Positions 20,536 through 33,248 of a stretch of DNA of 64,000 nucleotides are shown piece by piece (the stretch's first letter is position 1; every line of letters begins with the position of its first letter). This stretch comes from Methanosphaera sp. Lineage in GTDB: Archaea > Methanobacteriota > Methanobacteria > Methanobacteriales > Methanobacteriaceae. The translations under genes and the position numbers were made by a program. The notes under the pieces are model-generated. The model ran no database searches. It had not been told where the DNA came from and saw nothing but the letters and a program-made list of their open reading frames with translations. The stretch covers positions 1 to 64,000 of the forward strand of contig NZ_JALEKL010000008.1 of assembly GCF_022768985.1 (NCBI RefSeq), given 5' to 3'.

Positions 20536-21427
20536 GTAGTACATCCTTATAATGGAAATATAGATGATAATCATAAAAGTAGTATAACAGGTGAAGATGA
20601 TCAACTAAGTGATGTAATCCCACAATATAAAGATATAAATTCAGATATAAAAGATGACTTTAAAAATATAAAAACAATCAATGAACTAGAAGATGATAGT
20701 AATTCATATTTTGATCCATCAGATGAAGAACTTAAAAAAGCACCAATAGTACATGTTGTTCAAGATGGAGTCTATGAATTTGAATCATTTAAAAGAGAAC
20801 CATTCAAAAAAGCAACAATTGTAGGACAAGGTCCTGATAAAACAACAATAACAGTATCAAATACAATAGAAATAAAAGAAAATAAAGGTCTTAGCTTTGT
20901 AAATGTTACAGTAATAGGATCAAAAGATGATCTTATTAAAAATCATGGAAATTTCTCACTAATAAACTGTGTTGTTGAAAACATAACAGCACAAGACAAT
21001 ACATATGGATACATAGAAAACTATGGAAATGTAACAATAAATAATACAATAATGCAAAACATATCCTTCTATAGCAATGCAATAATAAATGATAAATCAA
21101 CAAAACATACAAATAAAATTTCAATAAACAATTCAACATTCATAAATAACCATGTACGAGACCATGCAGGACTTTTCAGAATAAGAAATTCTAACTTTAC
21201 AATGGAAAACTCATTAATAATGAATCATGAAAATCTAACAAGATTCAAAGAACTAATAGATCTAAACAATACACAAAATGCAACAATAAGAAATACACAA
21301 TTTATATCAAATAAAATAACAACATCACTACTATATGTTGAAAATACAACACTAACTGTTGATAATGTAACATTTATAAACAATAAAGTAAAACAGTTCT
21401 CATCATGTATCTGTGCAATAGATTCAA

Positions 21428-21441
21428 ATATATATATATAT
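21428..21441 (+). repeat. (AT)7 dinucleotide repeat at the second frameshift
   Basis: Seven AT units sit inside beta-helix coding sequence. With seven the frame ends in TAA at 21442; with eight, or five, it reads Ile-Tyr repeats and then NNSVFENN, the expected family sequence. Confidence 0.75.
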
Positions 21442-24400
21442 TAACAATTCAGTATTTGAAAATAACACATCAATTGATGATATTGGTGGTGCAATAACAG
21501 CACATAACTCAAATTTATATATAAACAATACAAACTTCACAGGAAATAGTGCAAAAGATGGAGGATCAATTGTATCATTTAATGGAACAGCCCAATACTA
21601 TGATATGATAGAAGTTCCAAAAGAAGTAATAATTGAAAATTCAAACTTCATAAATAACACGGCAAGAAATTATGGTGGAGCAATATATAATGAATATACA
21701 AAACTTAAAATAAACAATACAAACTTCAAAGAAAATAAAGCCCAAAACATAACAACACTATATGCATATAATGCAAATATAACACAACAAAACACAAAAT
21801 ACACAAAAAACACAGCACTCATTGCATGTGACATATACATGCCATTTTCAACAATAAATGAAACAAACATAACATATACAAATAACAATTCAGTTATAAA
21901 AAGATACATAGTAAAAAGAAGCAGTGATGAAAACAACTATGACACATCATATCAAATACCACCAATAATACCATCACATTATAACTCAGCAGACTATGGA
22001 TATGTAACACCATCAAAAGATCAAATAGAAAGTGGAAACTGCTGGGCATTTGCATCACTATCAACACTAGAGACATGCTACATAAAAGCTACAGGTAAAA
22101 CAATAGACTTATCTGTAAATAACATGAAAAATCTAATGACACTATATTCAAAAAATGGGTGGAACAAACTACCAAATACTGGTGCATTTGATGACATGCA
22201 AATATCATACCTAATAAACTGGCTAGGACCAGTACTAGATGATGATAAATACAACACAGACAATCACATATCATCAGAACTAGAAAATGTAATACAAGTA
22301 AATTACATCTATGGAGTACCAATACGTTCAGGACCACTAGATAATGAACAGCTAAAAAAAGCAGTGATGCGATATGGAGCTGTATATACAACAGTATATG
22401 TATCAGATCGTAATCATAACATCTACAGAAATGACACATCATCAATAAACCATGCAGTGTCAATAATAGGATGGGATGACAACTACAGTCGTGAAAACTT
22501 CAAAAATAAACCAGCAGGTGATGGAGCATTCATAGTAAAAAATAGTTGGGGAATATCAAAAACAACATCTGAATACTACTATGTATCATACTATGATACA
22601 ACAATACTTACAGGTATAGATAACATGATAGAATGTGGAGGAATAACCTTCAAATTTGACAATGAAAAATATGACAAACAATACCACTATGACTATTCAG
22701 GAATATCAGACTGGTATATACCAGTTGATAACATTGCAACCTATTCAAATGAATATGAAATAGAAGAAAATGAAATAATAAAAGCATTTGGAACATATGT
22801 ATTTGATATAACAGCAAATGTAAATTATACAGCAAAAATATACCTAAATAACAAACTTCAATCAATAAAAATTGGAAGCTTTGATCAAAACTATGTATAC
22901 CAGAAAATAAATATAAATCCTGTAAATGCAAAAGCAGGAGATATGGTACGTGTTGAATTAACAGTACAATCAGATAAAACCACAGGAATTCCAGTTGAAA
23001 GTGCATACTATTCAAGATTTGTGCCAAATAATCTTTCAAAAATAAATAATAAATCATATCCTGACACAATAGCAGTACTTAAAATATATTCACAAAAAGC
23101 AACAACACAGATAAACATAGAAGAATACACAGAAACACAGATAACAGTAAATGTGATAAATCCAGACTATGAACCAGTAGATGAAGGAGAAATACAGATA
23201 AAATATGAAGATGAAATACTTGATGAAATAGCTGTAAATTCAACATCAACAATAATAGATACAACAGTATATGACAAACCTTCAATAACAATAAATTATA
23301 ACTATGCACAAAGCAATTACATTGCAGATAAAACAGTAGAACTTGAATATACACCAAAAACTACAAAACTAACAACTGATGAAATAGAAGATGCAAAAGT
23401 TAACAAAACAATACAAATAACAGGAACACTAACAGATGAAAACAATACAATAGTTGCAAATAAAAAAATAATACTAATCATAGATGATAACATAACAACA
23501 ACAAAAACAGATAAAAATGGTAGATATACATTTAACTACACAGCAAAATCAATGGGAAAATATGAAGGTAGTATATACTTCCTTGGTGATGCAGAATATG
23601 AAAAATCAAATACAACAATAAAATTCATGACACAAAAACTAGATGTACATATTATACTTAAAAAAATATATGCAACAGTAGGAGAAAACATCACATTTAG
23701 TGCCCAAGTTATTGATGAAAATGGAAACTATGTAAATGGTGGAAATATGGTCTTTAAATTAAATGGAATAACACTAAAAGATGATGACTCCTTTAATCAA
23801 AGTCGCAGTCCAATGAAATTTAATGTTGAAGGATGTGAAATATCAAAAACAATAGTTGCAACAATATATATACGTGATGCAAAAAACTTAACAGCATCAT
23901 ATAGTGGAAGTAGTATCTATAATGGATGTACATCAGATGTATCAGTTGTAGATATTGCAAAACGTTATGCAAATATTACAGCAACAACAGATGTTGAAAA
24001 TATAAATCAGGGACAGACAATAAAAATAACAGCAAATATATGGGACACAACAAAAAATTCAAATAATTCACTTGTTGATGTAAATGGATATATAATAATA
24101 AAAGTTGATGGAATTACACTAAAAGATAAAAATGGAAATCAGCTGAAAGTCAAAGTTGAAAATGGAAAAGCAGAGTACCTATATAATATTGGTAATATGA
24201 AATCAACAAGTAATGGTAAAGTGATACAGCATGAAATTGTTGTAATATTTACAAACAACAACTACTATCCAACAGCAAGAGATACAACATACTTCACAGT
24301 AAATAAAACACCAGTTGAAATTGATGAAGTAGATGCAACAGTAAATACAACAAACAATGAATTAACACTAAAAGCAATAATTAGAGATTCAACATTTCCT

Positions 24401-24661
24401 GATGACATCATACTTGTTAAAGAATCAATTAGTCATATAATAAAAATTGACGGCAAAACACTTAAAGATATAGAAGATCAGACAATTAAATTTGAAGCAA
24501 CAGATGGAATAATTGATGTTAATGTAGCAGTACCAGAGCAGAACAACTACAATAATATAACAATTATACTTCAAGATTCACCATACTATCAGTCAGATAG
24601 AATAACAGAAGAAATAAAAACTGTAAATTAGTAGTAGTAGTGAAAAACCCTGTTTATAATT

Positions 24662-24690
24662 CCCCCCCCCAATTTTTACTTTTTTTTTAA
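24662..24690 (+). terminator. C9 plus T-tract terminator candidate
   Basis: A run of nine C, then AATTTTTAC and nine T, about 30 bases after the stop codon. It is the clearest copy of the C-then-T pattern in the window. Confidence 0.55.
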
Positions 24691-24826
24691 AATTAATATT
24701 TTATGTTACTTTAATTATTTGAAAACTATTTATATTATTTATTTTAGATATTAATACAACAAATAGGGAGGATAAAAACCTTTCTCCTAAAATTTTATAT
24801 AATATAATATGGGAATCAAGATTATT

Positions 24827-27800
24827 ATGAAGAAAATATTAATTTTCCTATCTCTTATTATTATAATAGTTGGACTTTCAACAACAACAGCAGCAACAGA
24901 TGAGATAAACACAACAACAACATCATCTATAATATCACATAATACAACAACACAAGATGTATGTGATAATGCTGTTAATGAAATAAAACTTAAAGATAAT
25001 AATAGTAATAAAATAAATGCACATACAAATGTAGAGATAAAAACACAAAAATCCGGCATACAACAGGTAAAACAAGCAAAATATACAACAGATACAGAAG
25101 TTAATACTAATGAAAGCTATGATGATATAATCTATCTTGAAGATGGAATACACTACTATGACTTTCTTAATATTACAAGAAATACCCATATAATAGGACA
25201 ATCACAAAACAATACAATAATAGTAAATAAAAATACACACAAAAATGCAATGATACAAAATAATGCAAATCTTAAAATTACCAATCTAACAATAACAAAT
25301 TCACAATACCTTACAATACGAAACTATGGAAACTTAACACTAGATGGAGTGATACTTACAAATTCAACAGGAGAATATATATCAGATGGATTTATTAAAA
25401 ACTATGCAAATATAACAATAAACAATTCATACATTACAAATATATTCTATCATGAATCATCAATAATAAATGATGTATCACAAACACCAGATAACTACAT
25501 TAAAATAATAAATTCAAACATTAAAAACAATACAGCAATGTATAATGCAGCATTATTTAGAATAGAAAAAAGTCATTTTATTATGACTAATACAACAGTT
25601 GAAAATCATATAAGTAATATAACACCAAATCTCATAATATTTAAAGATACAAACGATGTAACTATTGAAAATTCAACATTTAAGATGAACAGTATTTTAA
25701 AATCAATTATAAATACTCAAAAAGCAACACTGAACATTATAAATACAAAATTTGAAAATAACAAGGCAAATAATTCTGCTGTATGTATCACATCTGATAT
25801 GTCAAATATTATAATAGATGGATGTGAATTTATAAATAACACATCAGTAAATGATGCAGCAGGTGTAATATTATCATATAATAGTAACTTATCTGTAAAT
25901 AATTCAAAATTTATACAAAATAGTGCAAAAGATGGTGGTGTTATTGTTGCAGTTAATGGATCAGCAGATGATGATTTTAATATAATAAAAGAACCATCAA
26001 AAATAACAATATATAACTCAGATTTTATGGAAAATACTGCAAAATATATGGGTGGTGTATTATATATTGAATATGCAGATTTAATAGTTAACAATACAAG
26101 CTTTAGAAAAAACTGTGCACTTAATGGTGCTGTAATATATACAGATCATAGTAGGGTAATATTAAATAATACAAATCTTACACAAAATAATGCATATAAT
26201 ATATCAACAGCATACTTTTATAACTCAAATATAACACAAAATAATTGTAACTATGATGAAAATACTGCATTATATGCAACAGATATGTATATGCCATATA
26301 ATATTGAATTTAAAGACAACAACAATACATATACAAGTAGTAATTCTAAAGTATTTGATTTAATAATTAAAAAAAGCTGGGATAATCACATATACAATGA
26401 AAATATAACAATACCAGAAACACTACCTCAATATTATAACCTTGCAGATTATGGATATATAACACAAATAAAAAACCAGGTAAGTAGTGGTAACTGCTGG
26501 GCATTTGCTGCAATTGCAACAGTTGAATCATGTCTAATAAAATCAACAGGTCAGGTATATGACTTATCTGAAAATAATATGAAAAATATAATGGCACTAT
26601 ATTCAAAAAATGGTTGGATAAAACAGACAAATGATGGTGGATTTGATGATATGCTACTAGGCTATCTACTAAACTGGATAGGACCAGTACTAGAAGTTGA
26701 TGATCAATACAATCCATATGGCTATATATCATCTGAAATATCAAATATAATACAACTATCAAATGTATATGGAATACCAACACGAAAAAATGCAACAGAC
26801 AACACACAAATAAAACAGGCAATAATGAAGTATGGTGCTGTATATTCACCAATATATACATCATATTCATATAATGGATGTAACCTGTTTTATAATCAGA
26901 CAACAAATATTAACCATGCAATTACAATAATAGGATGGGATGATAACTACAGCCGCTACAACTTCAGAAATACCCCGGCAGGAGATGGAGCATTTATTAT
27001 CAAAAATAGTTGGGGTGAAAATGCAGGAGATCATGGATACTTCTATGTATCATACTATGACACAACAATACTAAGCAGTATTGATGATATGACAGGCTGT
27101 GGAGGATTCACATTCACATTTGACAACATGAAATTTGACAAACAATACCACTATGACTACTCAGGATACAATACATGGTTTTGTGAGAACACCAATACAA
27201 TCACATACTCAAATGAATATAAAACAGTTGAAAATGAACAAATAAGTGCATTTGGAACATACATCTATGATATAACATCAAATGTAAATTATACAGCAAA
27301 AATCTATGTAAATAACAAACTAAGATATACACAAAGTGGATGTTTTATGAAAAACTACATCTATGAAAGAGTAGATTTGAAAAAACCTGTATATACAAAA
27401 GCAGGAGATGTGGTATGTATTGAATTAACAGTTAAATCTGATAAAATTGCAGCCGTACCAATAGAAGTTGATACATACTCACGCTTCATTAAAAACAGCA
27501 ACTCAAAGATAAATAATGAATCATATACTGATGCTGTAGTATCACTAAAATTATATTCAAAAAAGACACAAACACACATACAAACAGAAAAAACAGACCA
27601 TAACACATATACCATAACAGTATATAGCCCAGATTATGATATACTAGATAATGGAACAATAACCATAAAATACAACGAAGAAATACTTGATATAATAGAT
27701 GTTATAGAAGAACATACAACACTAGACACATCAAAATATATGACACCTGAAATAATACTAGAATATAACAATGGTATCTATAATACAACATCAACAATAG

Positions 27801-29095
27801 AACTTACAGATAAAAGACAAACACAAATTACAATAAATACAATTGAATCAGTAAAATACAATACAACCATTAATATAAATGGAAAACTACTCGATACTAC
27901 AAATGGCAATAGTATGGGAAACTATAACTTAAATATAAAAGTTAATAATAAAACATATACAACAACAACAGACAATAATGGATACTACAACTTTAAATAT
28001 AAAACAACAACCATAGGCTTAAATAACATAACAGTAACATACAATGGTAATGAAGTATATGAACAATCAACTAACATGACATCCTTTATAACACAGAAGC
28101 TTGATGTAAAAATTATTCTAACAAAGATTAACTCAACTGTAGGTGAGGATATAATACTTAATGCAACATTTATTGATGAATATGGCAACTACATAAATGG
28201 TGGAAATATGGTCTTTAAGATCAATGGAATAACACTAAAAAGTGATGATTCATTTAACAAAACAGCACCTGTTATGAAATTTAATGTAAATAATGGTAGT
28301 GTATGTAAAGTAATTGTTGCAACCATATATATTCGTGATGCAAAAAATCTAACAGCCACATATAGTGGAAGTAGCATCTATAATGGATGTACATCAAATG
28401 TATCAGTTGTAGATATTGCAAAACGATATGCAAATGTATCCATAAATGTTAATACAAAAATACTCAACCAGGGAGATAAACTTGAAATTACAGCTTCAAT
28501 TAATGATATTACACCTAAATCTGATCGTAGCCTTATAGATGAGGGTGGATATATCATGATAAAAGTTGATGGATGTACACTAAAAGATAAAAATGGAAAT
28601 CAGCTGAAAATTAAAGTTGAAAACAATAAAGCCCAATACATATATGAACTGCCATATCCAATGAAAGCAAAAACAACAGATGGTAAAAATATAGATCATG
28701 AAGTCATTGTGATATATACAAACAATAACTACTATCCAACAGCACGAAGTAATATGACATTCAATGTTAATTTAGCACCTACAAGTATTATAAATACAAA
28801 TGCGGTGGTAAATAAGACATCACACACATTATCATTAAATGCAACAATATATGATACATATAATTGCAAGACAATATCTGGTGGTGTTGAATATATTCTT
28901 AAAATTAATGATAAAACACTGAAAGATCCAAAAGACAATAATACCATGATATTTAAAGCAAAAAATGGAATTATCAATATAAGTAATTTAATAATACCAA
29001 AATCAAATAATTATAATAATATTACAATCATTCTTAAAGATTCACAGTATTATCAAACAACACGAAATACACAGGCAATTAAAACAATAATATAG
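24827..29095 (+). CDS. Surface papain-like cysteine peptidase with beta-helix and Ig-like modules
   Basis: This is the intact member of three tandem paralogues, 1422 residues. An in-frame ATG at 24809 would add six residues; the start at 24827 opens directly with MKKILIFLSLIIIIVG and a cleavage site near TTTAA, which suits a signal peptide, but no strong ribosome-binding site separates the two. Residues about 80-500 are beta-helix turns. The C1 peptidase domain follows: oxyanion Gln in KNQVSSG, Cys at 26495-26497 (GNCWAFA), His at 26915-26917 (NINHAITIIGWDD), Asn at 27005-27007 (KNSWGE). Next come a beta domain and three Ig-like modules. It should be secreted and held outside the cell. Substrate unknown; a surface or host protein is conceivable. 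It differs from pseudomurein endoisopeptidases (C71), whose motifs I do not see. Confidence 0.85.
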   Translation: MKKILIFLSLIIIIVGLSTTTAATDEINTTTTSSIISHNTTTQDVCDNAVNEIKLKDNNSNKINAHTNVEIKTQKSGIQQVKQAKYTTDTEVNTNESYDDIIYLEDGIHYYDFLNITRNTHIIGQSQNNTIIVNKNTHKNAMIQNNANLKITNLTITNSQYLTIRNYGNLTLDGVILTNSTGEYISDGFIKNYANITINNSYITNIFYHESSIINDVSQTPDNYIKIINSNIKNNTAMYNAALFRIEKSHFIMTNTTVENHISNITPNLIIFKDTNDVTIENSTFKMNSILKSIINTQKATLNIINTKFENNKANNSAVCITSDMSNIIIDGCEFINNTSVNDAAGVILSYNSNLSVNNSKFIQNSAKDGGVIVAVNGSADDDFNIIKEPSKITIYNSDFMENTAKYMGGVLYIEYADLIVNNTSFRKNCALNGAVIYTDHSRVILNNTNLTQNNAYNISTAYFYNSNITQNNCNYDENTALYATDMYMPYNIEFKDNNNTYTSSNSKVFDLIIKKSWDNHIYNENITIPETLPQYYNLADYGYITQIKNQVSSGNCWAFAAIATVESCLIKSTGQVYDLSENNMKNIMALYSKNGWIKQTNDGGFDDMLLGYLLNWIGPVLEVDDQYNPYGYISSEISNIIQLSNVYGIPTRKNATDNTQIKQAIMKYGAVYSPIYTSYSYNGCNLFYNQTTNINHAITIIGWDDNYSRYNFRNTPAGDGAFIIKNSWGENAGDHGYFYVSYYDTTILSSIDDMTGCGGFTFTFDNMKFDKQYHYDYSGYNTWFCENTNTITYSNEYKTVENEQISAFGTYIYDITSNVNYTAKIYVNNKLRYTQSGCFMKNYIYERVDLKKPVYTKAGDVVCIELTVKSDKIAAVPIEVDTYSRFIKNSNSKINNESYTDAVVSLKLYSKKTQTHIQTEKTDHNTYTITVYSPDYDILDNGTITIKYNEEILDIIDVIEEHTTLDTSKYMTPEIILEYNNGIYNTTSTIELTDKRQTQITINTIESVKYNTTININGKLLDTTNGNSMGNYNLNIKVNNKTYTTTTDNNGYYNFKYKTTTIGLNNITVTYNGNEVYEQSTNMTSFITQKLDVKIILTKINSTVGEDIILNATFIDEYGNYINGGNMVFKINGITLKSDDSFNKTAPVMKFNVNNGSVCKVIVATIYIRDAKNLTATYSGSSIYNGCTSNVSVVDIAKRYANVSINVNTKILNQGDKLEITASINDITPKSDRSLIDEGGYIMIKVDGCTLKDKNGNQLKIKVENNKAQYIYELPYPMKAKTTDGKNIDHEVIVIYTNNNYYPTARSNMTFNVNLAPTSIINTNAVVNKTSHTLSLNATIYDTYNCKTISGGVEYILKINDKTLKDPKDNNTMIFKAKNGIINISNLIIPKSNNYNNITIILKDSQYYQTTRNTQAIKTII

Positions 29096-29123
29096 ACTAA
29101 ATAATTTAAAAATACACAATTAA

Positions 29124-29140
29124 CCCCCTTTTTCTTTTTT
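29124..29140 (+). terminator. C5 plus T-tract terminator candidate
   Basis: CCCCCTTTTTC followed by six T about 30 bases after the stop codon. Confidence 0.5.
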
Positions 29141-29170
29141 AATTTATTTTTTAAGATTTTTTAAACTAAT

Positions 29171-29192
29171 TTTTAGTTAGTTTTTACTAAAA
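29171..29192 (+). promoter_or_regulatory. Inverted repeat shared with the 45324 site
   Basis: TTTTAGT and ACTAAAA flank eight bases, about 100 bases before the third peptidase gene. Nearly the same site in reverse orientation lies before the adhesin gene at 45448. A shared regulator-binding site is possible but unproven. Confidence 0.35.
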
Positions 29193-29291
29193 CCTTTAAT
29201 ATATGGAAAAACAAAAGAATATAGTATATAACTATAAGTATTATTTTTATAATTTTTTATAGGAAATTATGGGAGGAGGTAGTATAATATT

Positions 29292-32200
29292 TTAAATAAG
29301 AAAATATCAATTTTTCTTACAATGACAACAATTCTACTATTAACAATGACAGCAACTACAGCAGCACAAGACAATATTACAGATAATACTGTTAATCCAG
29401 AACTAGAAAAACAATATACAACAACATCCCAAATTAATGAATATGAAAATAGTAGAAACAATAGTGATAATAAAATAATAAAAAAAGAACAAACTAGACG
29501 TGAAATATCATTAATTCTACCTGAAGGTAGAAAAGCATATTAAACAAACAAAACATACGTCAAGATACAATAATGCATGGAAAAGACAGAAACAAAACAA
29601 TAATCTATGCAGATAACACAAATGATAGTTCAATACTATTTGATATTGGACGAGATAAAAAACTTACACTGACAAATCTAACACTACAAGGACAACAAGG
29701 AATTCTAATACGAAACTATGGAACAGTAATACTAGAAAATGTAACAGTACGAAATTCAAGAGCAAACATAATTGAAAACTATGGAAATATCACAATACGA
29801 AACTCAAACTTCACATCAATTTCATCACAACATATTATAACTGATAAATCATCAGCTACAGGAAAAAACATAGAAATCATAAATACAGAATTTAACAACT
29901 GTAATGTTGATAAAAACACAGTATTTCTAGATATTAAAAAATCAGATCTAAAAGTTGAGAATGTATCATTTAAAAACATAGATAACATAAAAAACATAAT
30001 AACACTACGAAATACATCAAATGTATTACTTGATGGAGTATATATGCTTAAAAATACACCAAGTGAGGTGCAATTGTATCATATTATTCAAACTTCACAA
30101 TTAGAAATTCAGTATTTGAAGAAAACAAGGCAGTAAATTCAACAATTATACTACATAATGGATCAAACCTAAATATAGATACTACACGCTTCATTAAAAA
30201 CAAACAAGCATTAATGCTTAATAAATCAGTAGCATATATAAACAATAGTCAATTTATATCAAACTTCATAAAAAGTGAAGGTGGAGCAATAGCATCAATA
30301 AATTCAAATTTAACAGTTAACAATTCAAACTTCACAAACAACACTGCAGAATATGGTGGAGCAATAGTAATTGTAAATGGAACAAGCCAAGAAGCAGTAA
30401 GTTCATATGTAAATATTATTGAATGTCCATCTGAAACATACATCTATAATACAAACTTTAATGGCAATATTGCAACAAAAGCTGGTGGATGTATATATGA
30501 TGAATATTCAAATATTGTAGTTGACAATTCAAATTTCACAAACAACACTGCAGAAGATACATCAGCAATCTATACAGATAAAGTAAAATTCACACTTAAC
30601 AATACAAACTTCATAAAAAATATTGCAAATATAACAGTATATGCATATGAAACAGATATTATACAACAAAATACAAACTACATACAAGATGTTGCAGAAA
30701 AAGTAGTTGACATGTACATACCATATAATGTTGGATTTATTGATGAAAACAACACATATTCACGTGATAATTCAATAATTAAAACATTTATCATAAAAAC
30801 TAATGATATTGATACAAACAACTACACCTATAATATGACAATAGCTGATGTACTACCAAGCTATTATAATCTTAATGATGATGGATATATAACACCAACA
30901 AAAGATCAGCTAGATGGTGGAAACTGTTGGGCATTTTCAACATTATCAGCACTAGAGTCAAACATACTTAAAGCTACAGGAAAAACATACGACCTATCTG
31001 AAAACAACCTTAAAAACCTAATGGCACTATATTCAAAATATGGAGCAAATAGTGTACAAAACATGGGTGGATTTGGATTAACAATGGGTGTTGGATATAT
31101 CATTAACTGGCTAGGACCAGTACTAGAAGATGATGATGTATATGATCCACATGATATTATTTCATCAGAACTTAAAAATATAATGAAAGTATCAAATATA
31201 TACAAACTACCACAACGTATGAATGCAACAGACAATAATGCAATAAAACAGGCAATACTAAAATATGGAGCATTAGGATGTTCAATAATGGTTGATGATT
31301 CACAACTAGGACATAACTTCTATGTAAATAATACAACAAATATTAACCACTTAGTTATGATTGTTGGATGGGATGACAATTATAGTCGTTATAACTTTAA
31401 AAATACACCAGCAGGTGATGGAGCATTTATTATTAAAAATAGTTGGGGAGATAAGGGTGATAATGAATTCTACTATATATCATACTATGACACCTCAATA
31501 AATTGTAAATCTATAAGTCAGATAAATACATCAGAAATATGGACATTTATTCTTGATAATAATAACTTTGATAAACAATACTTCTATGATATAAGTGGTT
31601 GTAACTTCTATTCATTTAATAGTAAAAATATCACCTATTCAAATGAATATGAAATACAACAAAATGAACAAATACAGGCATTTGGAACATACATCTATAA
31701 TCCTACAGTAAAGACCAACTACACAGCTCAAATCTATGTAAATGGAAAACTTAAAACTACACAAAAGGGAGTATTTAGTAAAAACTACTACTACCAGACT
31801 ATAAAACTCGCAAATCCAGTAGATGTAAAAGCAGGAGATGTGGCAACTATAAGACTAACACTAAAAAGTAATGAAATTGTAGGAGTACCTGTTTCAATTG
31901 CAAACAATCAACATATAATATCAACAAACAATTCAAAAATAGAAGATGAAATCTGTGAAGGCTATGTAGTTTCACTAAAACTATACACAAACACCAAAAA
32001 GACAGATATGCAAGTAAAAACAACAGGAGATCATGAAGTTACAATTAAAATAACAGACAAAGACTTCAAAACATTAAACAATGGAAAAATAACACTAAAA
32101 TATAACAATAAAACACTTGACGTGGTAGATGTAAAATCTGATGAAACAAAGATAAACCTATCAGAATATGATACACCTAAAATAACATTCTACTACACAG

Positions 32201-33186
32201 GTTATGGTGATGATAGCACAAATTACACAATAAACATGAATATCTTCAAAGATACAACAAAAATAACACTAAACATAACAGATACAAAGATAAACCAGAC
32301 AATCGCAATACGAGGAAAACTAGTTAACTCAGAAAATCAGGCAATAAAAAATGCAAACATCACAATACAAATAGATAACAAGATATACACAACAACTACT
32401 GATAAAAATGGACAATACTCACTTAACTACACCTCACCTAAGGCAGGACTTAGAAATGTATATGTAACATTTGCCGGTGATGAAAACTATCAGAAATCAG
32501 ATATAAAATCATCATTTAAAGTAAATAAACTCAACATAAACTTTGAAATACAGGAAATTAAAGGAGTAATAGGTGATACTATTACAATAAAAGCCATACT
32601 TCGTGATGAAAATGGAAACACATTCACTGGTGGAAATGTAGTATTTAAATTTAATAATGTAACACTAAAAGAGGATGGAACATTTAGTCGTGATGTAAGT
32701 CCACTTAAAGTATCAGTAGAAAATGGAATTGTAACAATAACACTTCCTGCAACAAAAGAGATGCGTGATGCAAAAAATCTTACAATAGTCTATAGTGGAT
32801 CAAGTTACTATAATAATGCAACATCACAGCCAATATGTGTAGAAATTGCAAAAAGATGTGCAGACATACACATGAACATAATACAAAATACTACAAAAAA
32901 TATGACACAAGCTATAATAACAGCAACAATAAATGAAACAACAAAAAAATCAGAAAATACCATGATAAATAATGATGACTATGTAATAATTAAAGTTAAT
33001 GGATGTACAATCAAAGATAAAACAGGAAAACCAGAAAAAATCAAAGTCGAAAACAACAAGATACAATATGTATATAAAATACCTGCAAATACTAAAAATA
33101 CACAATACAAATTTGATGTAATATACAGTAGTCCATACTACTATCCAAATTGTCGTGATAGTGAAATTATCACAATTAAAAACTAG
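29292..33186 (+). pseudogene. Decayed third papain-like peptidase/adhesin gene
   Basis: The third paralogue appears degraded. A strong GGAGGAGGT (29272-29280) is 11 bases before codon 29292, which reads TTA and is followed by NKKISIFL, so the original ATG seems lost; the next ATG is 29322, inside the signal peptide. The frame stops at 29541-29543 where one T is missing, and again breaks near 30062-30070, where a G of a GGAGGTGCA appears lost. The rest (30214-33186) is a long open frame with beta-helix, C1 peptidase (Cys 30925-30927, His 31348-31350, Asn 31438-31440) and Ig-like modules. Neither break is on a simple repeat. The catalytic residues remain intact, so decay is recent or the domain is still used. 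Confidence 0.8.
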
Positions 33187-33194
33187 ATCTTTAA

Positions 33195-33236
33195 AAGAGG
33201 AGTTTTAGATTAAAGAGAGAATCTACATCTCCTCTT
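33195..33236. terminator. Bidirectional hairpin terminator between convergent genes
   Basis: AAGAGGAGTTTTAGATT (33195-33211) pairs with AATCTACATCTCCTCTT (33220-33236): eight outer and five inner base pairs around an internal loop. It lies between the end of the third peptidase gene and the end of the MarR-like gene, with a T-run after it. Confidence 0.65.
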
Positions 33237-33248
33237 AATTACTTTTTT

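Larger units (their letters stand above)
20433..24631 (+). pseudogene. Surface papain-like peptidase/adhesin, two frameshifts at simple repeats
   Basis: The gene starts at ATG 20433 (signal peptide MKRKVSYFLLLMIILLLIP) and runs to 24631 in three frames. The first break is at A6 (20530-20535): as written the frame stops at 20550-20552 after 39 codons, and A5 restores it. The second is at (AT)7 (21428-21441): as written the frame stops at 21442-21444, and (AT)8 or (AT)5 restores it. Restored, it is about 1399 residues: beta-helix, then a C1 (papain-like) peptidase with oxyanion Gln in KDQIESG, Cys at 22040-22042 (GNCWAF), His at 22451-22453 (INHAVSIIGWDD) and Asn at 22541-22543 (KNSWG), then Ig-like modules. 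The peptidase domain is intact. I read it as a gene that is currently OFF, possibly phase variable; simple decay is the alternative. Confidence 0.8.
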
